Assembly (NCBI GenBank): GCA_031285605.1
Contig: JAITVW010000256.1
Location: 1-10,236 of the forward strand
DNA length: 10,236 nt
DNA from: Fusobacteriales bacterium
GTDB taxonomy: Bacteria > Fusobacteriota > Fusobacteriia > Fusobacteriales > Leptotrichiaceae
Direction: 5' to 3'
In this document: piece by piece, positions 1-5,583 of the stretch
How the letters are laid out: every line of letters starts with the position of its first letter
Position numbering within the stretch: position 1 is the first letter of the stretch
Made by a program: the position numbers and the translations under genes
Notes under the pieces: generated by a model
Database searches by the model: none
The model's input: the letters and a program-made list of their open reading frames with translations, nothing else
Told to the model about the DNA's origin: nothing

Positions 1-2
1 CG

Positions 3-242
3 AAAATTGCGGTTTCGGTACTGAAAAATCCTGTGGAATTCTGTATGATGGGTGAGCCTGAACAAAAAGTAAATGCTTCTGTAATAATAATGATAGCAAT
101 TAATAATCCTGATCTGCAGATAGATTTTCTTCAGAGACTGGTAACCCTTATTGAAAATCATGAATTATTACTTAATGTAAAGAATGCTGCTTCTATAGAT
201 GAAGTTTATGAATTACTGAGTTTTTTAAATGAAATAAAATAA
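3..242 (+). CDS. PTS EIIA component (fructose/galactitol type), C-terminal part
   Basis: This is the 3' end of a gene that starts before the window; 79 residues are visible in the frame beginning at base 3. The stretch from IAVSVLKNPVEF through EPEQKVNASVIIMIA to the terminal EVYELLSFLNEIK matches the C-terminal half of the PTS EIIA type 2 fold. That includes the conserved 'lxxPVeF...G.pe..V...imlA' strand pattern and the closing helices. EIIA passes phosphate from HPr to EIIB in the cytoplasm. The phosphorylated His lies in the missing N-terminal half, so activity cannot be checked. It is followed after 14 bases by a galactitol-type EIIB and then an EIIC, so it is most likely the GatA-like subunit of that system. 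The substrate cannot be read from this fragment. An in-frame ATG at base 45 is internal to the domain and is not a start. Confidence 0.85.
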   Translation, partial: KIAVSVLKNPVEFCMMGEPEQKVNASVIIMIAINNPDLQIDFLQRLVTLIENHELLLNVKNAASIDEVYELLSFLNEIK

Positions 243-256
243 AAGGAGTGAAAATC

Positions 257-553
257 ATGGCTAAAATTAACGTTTTATCAGTATGTGGTTCCGGTACTGT
301 AACATCTTCAATGCTTTCGGCAAAAATAAAAGAGCATTTGGGAAAATACGGTTTTGACGTAAATGCTACGGAAGTGAATCCCGGAGGGATAGAAACAGCT
401 CTTGGTTCGGGAAGTTTTGATTTTATTGCTTACACATGTCCGATTAAAGATGTTTACGGGGTTCCGATAGTAAGTGCGATGGGATTTCTTACAGGTTTCG
501 GCGAAGAGGAGTTTGTCGAAGAAGTATTGACAATTTTGAATTCTAAAGGATAG
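257..553 (+). CDS. PTS EIIB component, galactitol family
   Basis: The product is a 98-residue single-domain EIIB that receives phosphate from EIIA on a cysteine and passes it to the incoming sugar at EIIC. After strand 1 (KINVLSV) comes the phosphate loop C-G-S-G-T-V-T-S-S, with the active-site Cys at residue 10. This is the classical 'VCGxGxxTS' signature of galactitol/lactose-like EIIB proteins, and about 95-100 residues is usual for the family. The ATG at 257 is chosen because AAGGAG (243-248) sits 8 bases before it. A GTG at 248 is in frame but overlaps that ribosome binding site. The stop is 11 bases before the EIIC start, which supports one transcript for EIIA, EIIB and EIIC. Family identity is clear; the substrate is not. 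Confidence 0.9.
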   Translation: MAKINVLSVCGSGTVTSSMLSAKIKEHLGKYGFDVNATEVNPGGIETALGSGSFDFIAYTCPIKDVYGVPIVSAMGFLTGFGEEEFVEEVLTILNSKG

Positions 554-564
554 GGAGGATTTTT

Positions 565-1974
565 ATGTTTTTTCAGACTTTGAAAAGTATTTTTGACACC
601 TTTGGACCTGCAATATTTGTTCCGGCTGTTTTATTTATAATAGCACTGATAATGAAAGTAAATGTAAAAAAAGCATTTAACTCCGCATTGCTTGCAGGTG
701 TGGGTCTTACAGGATTTAATATGCTTATAGGGGCTTATATTCCTGTTATAGTACCCACGGTACAGAAAATGGTAGATATAACAGGAATTAATCTTCCGGT
801 TATAGATACAGGATGGCAGGCTTCGGCAATAGTAGGATATTCTACCAAGATAGGAATGATCTTTGTGGGACTTGGGCTTTTATTTCAAGCGGTACTGTTT
901 CTTTTGAAATGGACAAATATATTCATGCCCGGAGATATCTGGAATAATTATTCATATATGCTGTGGGGATCAATGCTTTACTTTGTAACAGGAAACTTGT
1001 GGCTGTCACTCGGGTGTATGCTTGTAATGAATCTTTATACATTATTGTTTGCCGAGGTAGTTCAGAAAAGATGGTCAAAATATTACGGATACCCGAATTG
1101 TACAATAACGGCGCCGCACCATATAGAGTCAGTGCCTTATGCAATAGCTATGGACTGGGTATTAAATAAACTCGGAGCGAATAAAATAAAGCTTGATCCG
1201 GAAAATTTGAAAAAAAGGCTTGGACTGCTTGGAGAACCTATGTTTTTAGGGCTGATTCTGGGACTTTTTCTCGGGATTCTCGGAAATCTGAAAGACTTGG
1301 GACAGCTGGCTTCATGGGGAGAGATAGCAACAGTGGGAATAAGTACGGCAGCAGTCTTGGCTATTTTTCCGAAAGTAGCAGGAATATTTGCGTCGGCATT
1401 CCAGATTTTGACTGACGCATCAAGGGGAACAGCTAAAGCCGGCGGGAAATCAAGAGAATGGTACCTTGCCATAAATGATGCGGCGGGATACGGAGAGCCT
1501 GCCACATTAATTACAGGAATAATGTTAATACCTATAATACTTGCAGCATCATTTCTGCTTCCCGGAAATAAAACTCTGCCTATGGTGGATTTAATAGCTC
1601 TTCCTTATATGGTGGAACTGATAATATGCGTAGGAAACGGAAATATTTTTAAGAGTGTCATATCCGGGGGAATATGGTATGCAATAGCTCTGTATACTTG
1701 CTCGGCAGTAGCTCCGATATTTACAGAAGTAGCTTTGAGCACAGGAGTAAGCATACCTGCGGGAGCTGCATTAATAACAAGTTTTGCGGTAATAGGGCAT
1801 CCGGTAATGGGAATTTTATTTTTTGCCTTTCTATCAGGCAATTTCTTAATAATAGGCGGAGTTATATTACTCTACTTTGTACTTTATTTTATTTTTCAGA
1901 AAAACAGAGAGAGAGTGCACGATTATCTGGAAAGAACTGCTGAAAAAGAAAGCGGCGAAGTTATTTTGGAATAA
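565..1974 (+). CDS. PTS EIIC component, galactitol (Gat) family permease
   Basis: This 469-residue membrane protein carries the substrate-binding channel of the PTS. It has many long hydrophobic segments (for example residues 12-30 and several in the last third) separated by short loops. It also has a large polar stretch around residues 165-225, containing an HH pair in 'APHHIESVPYA', and a conserved-looking 'AAGYGEPATLITG' segment near residue 310. These features and its length fit the EIIC-GAT family (E. coli GatC is about 450 residues), part of the ascorbate-galactitol superfamily. GGGAGG at 554-558 lies 6 bases before the ATG. With the EIIA and EIIB upstream it forms a complete three-subunit EII complex. 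Members of this family carry galactitol and other polyols or sugars, so the substrate should not be assumed. The next gene is 40 bases downstream. Confidence 0.88.
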   Translation: MFFQTLKSIFDTFGPAIFVPAVLFIIALIMKVNVKKAFNSALLAGVGLTGFNMLIGAYIPVIVPTVQKMVDITGINLPVIDTGWQASAIVGYSTKIGMIFVGLGLLFQAVLFLLKWTNIFMPGDIWNNYSYMLWGSMLYFVTGNLWLSLGCMLVMNLYTLLFAEVVQKRWSKYYGYPNCTITAPHHIESVPYAIAMDWVLNKLGANKIKLDPENLKKRLGLLGEPMFLGLILGLFLGILGNLKDLGQLASWGEIATVGISTAAVLAIFPKVAGIFASAFQILTDASRGTAKAGGKSREWYLAINDAAGYGEPATLITGIMLIPIILAASFLLPGNKTLPMVDLIALPYMVELIICVGNGNIFKSVISGGIWYAIALYTCSAVAPIFTEVALSTGVSIPAGAALITSFAVIGHPVMGILFFAFLSGNFLIIGGVILLYFVLYFIFQKNRERVHDYLERTAEKESGEVILE

Positions 1975-1993
1975 ACGACAACAATTTTATAAT
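1966..1993 (+). promoter_or_regulatory. Possible internal promoter before the dehydrogenase gene
   Basis: TTGGAA (1966-1971) and a perfect TATAAT (1988-1993) are 16 bases apart across the end of the EIIC gene. A start near base 2000 would leave only a few bases before the AAGGAGG ribosome binding site, a very short leader. TATAAT occurs easily by chance in AT-rich DNA, so this is a weak call. Confidence 0.25.
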
Positions 1994-2014
1994 ACAAAAA
2001 ATTAAGGAGGAGAG

Positions 2015-3082
2015 ATGAAAATTGTAGTAGTGGGAGATACTCTCGTAAGTTCTGATTATATGGAAAAGCAGGCAGAAAGATTATTTCCCGGGTATGATAA
2101 AAAGATAGTGAAATTCGACTGGGAAATGAAAACAAGAGAAGAATTTCAGGAGGTAATACTGGATCTTGAGAAGAACGGCCCGGAAGCGAGGAAGCTTTCA
2201 GAGGAAATAACAGATGAGCTGGCAGATGCGGATATCTTAATGGTTCATTTTGCTCCTGTGTCAAAGGCGACACTGGACAAAGCGGGAAATCTTAAATTTA
2301 TAGGAACATGCAGGGGAGGAGTAGAGCATATAGACATAGAAGCTGCTACCGAAAAAAATATACCCGTGCTTCATGTGATAAGAAATGCTGAGCCTGTGGC
2401 GGAATTTACACTGGGACTTATGTACAGCGAATGCAGAAATATAACAAGAAGTCATGTATCTATAACAAAAGGGGGATGGAGAAAGTCATTTCCAAACAGC
2501 AGATATGTTACTACACTTTCAGAGCTTCAGGTTGGTCTGCTCGGCATGGGTTATATAGGAAAGATAGTAGCGGGAAAACTCTTGAAGCTCGGAATAAAAG
2601 TAAAAGCTCATGATCCGTACATAAATAAGGAGGATTTGGAAAAAGACGGGCTTGAAGATATAGAGCTTGTATCACTGGAAGATTTATTCAGAAACTCGGA
2701 TATTATTTCGCTTCATATAAGACTTACAGATGAAACAAGAAATTTTGTTAATATGAAGTTATTATCGCTCATGAAGGAAAGTGCATATCTGATAAATACA
2801 GCAAGAGCGGGAATACTTGATGAAAAAGCACTTGTAGAGGTTCTGGGTAAAAAGAAAATAGCCGGAGCTGCAATAGATGTATTCTGGGAAGAGCCGATTC
2901 CCGAGAATCATCCTGTATTGAAGCTGGATAATGTTACCCTGACTACACATATAGCCGGAGATACTGTAGATGCAATACCGAAGGCACCCAAGCTTCTTGT
3001 GAATGAAATGAATGAATTTTTTAATAACGGAAAACTGGATATGATAATAAATCGAAAAACAGCAGAAAATTTTAAATTATAG
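2015..3082 (+). CDS. D-2-hydroxyacid dehydrogenase, NAD(P)-dependent (SerA-like fold)
   Basis: The 355-residue protein belongs to the D-isomer-specific 2-hydroxyacid dehydrogenase family, which interconverts 2-hydroxy and 2-keto acids with NAD(P). The Rossmann motif G-M-G-Y-I-G is at 177-182, followed by D200 at the end of strand 2; that acidic residue favours NAD(H). The catalytic trio is in place: R264 in 'INTARAG', E293 in 'DVFWEEP' and H312 in 'LTTHIAG'. An N-terminal region with 'GTCRGGVEHID' (98-108) corresponds to the substrate-binding domain. The start has AAGGAGG at 2004-2010. It sits between the PTS EIIC and an aldolase, and its stop TAG forms the first bases of the aldolase's ribosome binding site. 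It therefore probably acts on an intermediate from the imported substrate (a phospho-sugar acid) or on an aldolase product such as a hydroxypyruvate-like acid. Phosphoglycerate dehydrogenase for serine synthesis is less likely here. There is no C-terminal ACT domain. Confidence 0.88.
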   Translation: MKIVVVGDTLVSSDYMEKQAERLFPGYDKKIVKFDWEMKTREEFQEVILDLEKNGPEARKLSEEITDELADADILMVHFAPVSKATLDKAGNLKFIGTCRGGVEHIDIEAATEKNIPVLHVIRNAEPVAEFTLGLMYSECRNITRSHVSITKGGWRKSFPNSRYVTTLSELQVGLLGMGYIGKIVAGKLLKLGIKVKAHDPYINKEDLEKDGLEDIELVSLEDLFRNSDIISLHIRLTDETRNFVNMKLLSLMKESAYLINTARAGILDEKALVEVLGKKKIAGAAIDVFWEEPIPENHPVLKLDNVTLTTHIAGDTVDAIPKAPKLLVNEMNEFFNNGKLDMIINRKTAENFKL

Positions 3083-3097
3083 GAGGAGAATATAAAT

Positions 3098-3742
3098 ATG
3101 ATTTTACAAAAAGAAAGAGAACTTATAGTGGAATATGGGAAAAAACTGATAACACATGGTCTGACTAAAGGAACAGGGGGGAATATAAGTATCTATAATA
3201 AAGAAGAGGGTCTGATGGCAATAAGTCCCGGCGGAATAGATTATTTTGAGACAAAGCCGGAAAATGTGGCAGTGCTTGATTTATACGGAAAACAGGTGGA
3301 CGGGGATAAAAAGCCTTCAAGCGAGTATTTTATGCACAGAGCATTTTACAGAGACAGGAATGATGTGGGAGCAGTGGTACATGCACATTCGACATATTCG
3401 GGAGTACTGGCAACACTGCACTGGGAAATAGAGCCTGTTCATTATCTGATAGGGTACGCCGGGAAAAACGTAAGATGTGCGCCTTATGAACTATTTGGGA
3501 CAGAGGAGCTTGCGCAGGCGGCGCTTAAAGCAATGGAAGACAGAAACGCATGTCTTCTTGCCAATCACGGTCTGCTTGCAATAGGCGGAACGGTGGAGTA
3601 TGCTTTTGATACAGCGGAAGAAACAGAGTTTGTGGCAGAATTATACTATAAAGCAAAATGTGTAGGAGAACCGATTCCTTTGAAATCAGAGGAAATGGAC
3701 GAGTTTCTTGAGAAGTTCAAACCTTACGGGAAAAAGTTATAA
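3098..3742 (+). CDS. Class II aldolase, L-fuculose-phosphate aldolase (FucA) family
   Basis: The 214-residue protein is almost the length of E. coli FucA (215). The expected residues are all present: 'GTGGNIS' (26-31, phosphate binding), catalytic E76 in 'SSEYFMH', zinc ligands H95 and H97 in 'VVHAHSTYSG', and H157 in 'LLANHGLLAIG'. Family members are zinc enzymes that cleave 2-keto sugar phosphates to dihydroxyacetone phosphate plus an aldehyde, or carry out related retro-aldol, epimerase (AraD) or dehydratase (MtnB) reactions. The retained E76 argues for an aldolase rather than an epimerase. The ribosome binding site AGGAGGAG (3081-3088) overlaps the stop codon of the dehydrogenase gene, so the two are tightly linked. 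It is the last gene of the operon. The true substrate may differ from L-fuculose 1-phosphate, because no fucose isomerase or kinase is visible and uptake is by PTS. Confidence 0.88.
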   Translation: MILQKERELIVEYGKKLITHGLTKGTGGNISIYNKEEGLMAISPGGIDYFETKPENVAVLDLYGKQVDGDKKPSSEYFMHRAFYRDRNDVGAVVHAHSTYSGVLATLHWEIEPVHYLIGYAGKNVRCAPYELFGTEELAQAALKAMEDRNACLLANHGLLAIGGTVEYAFDTAEETEFVAELYYKAKCVGEPIPLKSEEMDEFLEKFKPYGKKL

Positions 3743-3766
3743 ATTTTAGACTTTTATAAAATATAT

Positions 3767-3806
3767 GAGTCAGTATCAAAATCATTTTTTTGCTGCTGAC
3801 TCTTTT
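3767..3806 (+). terminator. Rho-independent terminator of the PTS-aldolase operon
   Basis: GAGTCAG (3767-3773) pairs perfectly with CTGACTC (3796-3802), and two further pairs are possible at the base of the loop. The loop is long (about 20 bases), and TTTT followed by ATAATA trails the stem. It begins 25 bases after the aldolase stop, where an operon end is expected. Confidence 0.65.
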
Positions 3807-3920
3807 ATAATAAAAAAATCTATTTTAAATTAATAAAAAAATTTATACAGTTAAAATTTATTTTGTAAAATAATATCTTGGAATAAAATTCAATATGACA
3901 CCAAAAAATACTAAAAATTA

Positions 3921-3929
3921 TGATATAAT
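3921..3929 (+). promoter_or_regulatory. Extended -10 promoter, distal (TGATATAAT)
   Basis: TG-A-TATAAT is a perfect extended -10 element, which can work without a good -35 box. No -35 is visible at 16-18 bases upstream. A start near 3936 would give a leader of about 155 bases before yebC, or a short separate RNA. Confidence 0.4.
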
Positions 3930-4035
3930 TAATAAAAAAGTACTTTCGGAAGATAAAGAAATGTAAGAGGTTTATATTAAGACCGGAACTTTTTACAGCA
4001 AAATCTTTTCAGTTAATTTTCAGGTGTATGAAATC

Positions 4036-4064
4036 TTTTCAAAGAATTATAAATATGGTATAAT
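4036..4064 (+). promoter_or_regulatory. yebC: Promoter of yebC (extended -10, TGGTATAAT)
   Basis: TTTTCA (4036-4041, four of six consensus bases) lies 17 bases before TATAAT (4059-4064). The -10 is preceded by TG at the extended position (4056-4057). Transcription from about 4071 gives a leader of some 20 bases that includes the GGAGG ribosome binding site at 4078-4082. Confidence 0.65.
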
Positions 4065-4090
4065 ATTCAAAAAATGTGGAGGTAATTTTT

Positions 4091-4843
4091 GTGGCAGGAC
4101 ATAGTAAATGGGCTAATATAAAACATAGAAAAGGGAGACAGGATGCCCAGAGAGCCAAGGTTTTTACAAGAATCGGGAAAGAATTAACTATAGCCGCTAA
4201 ACTCGGAGGAGGAGACATAGGATTTAATCCAAGACTGAGACTGGCAGTAGATAAGGCAAAAGCGGCAAATATGCCTAAAGATAATATGGAAAGAGCAATA
4301 AAAAAAGGAACAGGCGAACTCGAAGGCGTAGATTATCAGGAAATCAGATATGAAGGATACGGACCGGGAGGAGTGGCTTTTTTAGTAGATGTAGTTACAG
4401 ATAATAAAAACAGATCTGCATCAACAGTAAGAATGAATTTCTCCAGAAATGATGGAAATTTAGGGGAAACAGGCTCAGTATCTTTTTTATTCGACAGAAA
4501 AGGTATTTTTGAATTTAAAAAAGGCGGAACAGATGAAGATATATTAATGGAAACTGCATTGGATGCCGGAGCTGAAGACGTAGTGGAAAAATCGGACACA
4601 TTGCTGGTAATAACGGATACCAATGATTTTGATACAGTAAAGGAAGCATTTGACACCAATAAATTGAGTTATGCAGCGGGTGAAGTAACTATGTATCCCG
4701 CTACTGAAATAGAGATTACTGATCTTGAAACAGCTAAAAAATTGATGAAGCTGTATGACGATTTGGAAGAAAATGAAGATGTACAGGAGATATACAGTAA
4801 TTTTGATATAGCAGACGAGATTATGGCAGAATTGGATGCTTAA
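4091..4843 (+). CDS. yebC: YebC/PmpR (TACO1) family protein
   Basis: The 250-residue product has the family's invariant N-terminus, M-A-G-H-S-K-W-A-N-I-K-H-R-K, followed by 'QDAQRAKVFTRIGKEL', 'AAKLGGGD', 'NPRLRLAVDKAKAANMP' and 'YEGYGPGGVA'. It is full length (E. coli YebC is 246). YebC proteins are cytoplasmic; older work describes some members as DNA-binding regulators (PmpR), and recent work links bacterial YebC and mitochondrial TACO1 to translation of proline-rich stretches by stalled ribosomes. Start choice: the GTG at 4091 gives the conserved MAGHSKW start and has GGAGG 8 bases upstream. An earlier in-frame GTG at 4076 overlaps that ribosome binding site and would add five non-conserved residues. 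It has its own promoter just upstream and is followed after 33 bases by a small secreted-protein gene, probably on the same transcript. The usual ruvC neighbour is not seen here. Confidence 0.96.
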   Translation: MAGHSKWANIKHRKGRQDAQRAKVFTRIGKELTIAAKLGGGDIGFNPRLRLAVDKAKAANMPKDNMERAIKKGTGELEGVDYQEIRYEGYGPGGVAFLVDVVTDNKNRSASTVRMNFSRNDGNLGETGSVSFLFDRKGIFEFKKGGTDEDILMETALDAGAEDVVEKSDTLLVITDTNDFDTVKEAFDTNKLSYAAGEVTMYPATEIEITDLETAKKLMKLYDDLEENEDVQEIYSNFDIADEIMAELDA

Positions 4844-4876
4844 AAAATAATAAAAGGGCAATAAAAAGGAGGAGAA

Positions 4877-5515
4877 ATGAAAAAAGTAATCATGGGATTA
4901 TTTTTTTTAGCTTTTTTGGTTTCATTTTCGGATTCGGGATTTGAACCGGGTGAACCAAAATACAGAGTTAAATTAATGTATGGAAATGGTTATAAGTCAA
5001 CACTTCAAAATCTGGTCTTAGACCGGGATTATAACAGGGATCCGGCCGGAACATCACTGGTAGGTTTATCGGGAGAAAAGTATCTGCGGGCTGATATATG
5101 GAACGGGGCATTGGATATCAGCGCTCAGGTCGGACTGATATATCATCTGGAGAATAATTATCAGGATGATTTTTTTCAGTATAATGCAGGAGTAAAGTTT
5201 ACATGGAAGAAGTTTCCATGGTCAAAATATGTGAGAACTAAGGTATATGTGCTGGAAGGATTATCTTACGCCAATCAGATACCTTATCTGGAAAAGGAAA
5301 ATTTGGATTTTGAGGACAAGTCTCATTCAAATTTCCTGAATTATCTGGAATTCGGAATAGCAGTAAATTTGAGAGATATCACAAGAATAGAACCGCTTGA
5401 TGATTTTTACGGCGGTGTGGGAATATCACACAGATCGGGTATTTTTGGTCTGATAAACGGGGTACACGGCGGCTCTAATTATGTGACATTTTATCTGGAA
5501 AAGGAATTCAAATGA
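4877..5515 (+). CDS. Small secreted protein, probable outer-membrane beta-barrel with H-x-S motif
   Basis: I do not recognise a named gene. The 212-residue product starts with a Sec signal peptide (MKKVIMGLFFLAFLVSF, cleavage probably near residue 18-20); no lipobox cysteine is present. The mature part has alternating polar/hydrophobic stretches separated by turns (about residues 29-41, 69-91, 99-110, 119-133, 153-166, 178-187 and 201-212). This suggests seven or eight beta strands and an outer-membrane barrel. Near the C-terminus is 'GISHRSGIFG' (H185, S187) followed by 'HGGSNY' (197-202). The H-x-S spacing recalls the His-Ser pair of PagL-type lipid A deacylases, but the expected acidic partner was not located, so an enzymatic role is only a suggestion. 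AAGGAGGAG lies just before the ATG. It is downstream of yebC and is closed by a strong terminator. Confidence 0.7.
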   Translation: MKKVIMGLFFLAFLVSFSDSGFEPGEPKYRVKLMYGNGYKSTLQNLVLDRDYNRDPAGTSLVGLSGEKYLRADIWNGALDISAQVGLIYHLENNYQDDFFQYNAGVKFTWKKFPWSKYVRTKVYVLEGLSYANQIPYLEKENLDFEDKSHSNFLNYLEFGIAVNLRDITRIEPLDDFYGGVGISHRSGIFGLINGVHGGSNYVTFYLEKEFK

Positions 5516-5520
5516 AATAT

Positions 5521-5558
5521 AAACTCTCTAATGACAGAAAGGTTTTTAGAGAGTTTTT
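5521..5558 (+). terminator. Strong rho-independent terminator after the beta-barrel gene
   Basis: AAACTCTCTAA (5521-5531) and TTAGAGAGTTT (5546-5556) form a perfect 11-bp stem with a 14-base loop, and the T run continues to 5558. It starts 6 bases after the stop codon and separates the yebC transcript from recG. Confidence 0.8.
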
Positions 5559-5583
5559 AAAATAATAAATTAAGGAGAAAATA

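Larger units (their letters stand above)
3743..4090 (+). other. 348-base intergenic region before yebC
   Basis: This region holds the terminator of the upstream operon, two extended -10 promoters (3921-3929 and 4036-4064), a pair of complementary arms that could fold in the transcript of the first promoter (3935-3994), and an 11-base direct repeat AAATCTTTTCA at 4001-4011 and 4031-4041. No convincing gene is present; a 23-codon ATG reading frame at 3895-3966 lacks a good ribosome binding site. Confidence 0.6.

Noticed and set aside
248..256. GTG at 248 as start of the EIIB gene
   Set aside because: It overlaps the AAGGAG ribosome binding site that is well placed for the ATG at 257, and would add MKI ahead of the normal family start.
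1137..1505. 122-codon open frame on the minus strand within the EIIC gene
   Set aside because: It is antisense to a clear membrane protein gene, shows no recognisable domain and has no convincing start signal. Other minus-strand frames inside yebC, recG and the dehydrogenase were set aside for the same reason.
2015..3082. Dehydrogenase as SerA of serine biosynthesis
   Set aside because: The fold and catalytic residues fit the broad family, but the ACT domain is absent and the neighbours are PTS and aldolase genes, so a catabolic role is preferred.
3895..3966. 23-codon ATG frame in the yebC upstream region
   Set aside because: No good ribosome binding site, low-complexity Lys/Asn-rich product, and an extended -10 element lies within it.
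4076..4090. GTG at 4076 as start of yebC
   Set aside because: It lies at the edge of the GGAGG ribosome binding site; the conserved MAGHSKW start is at the GTG at 4091.
5531..5563. Possible recG promoter overlapping the terminator (ATGACA ... TAAAAT)
   Set aside because: The spacing is 21 bases, too long, and both boxes lie in or beside the terminator stem.
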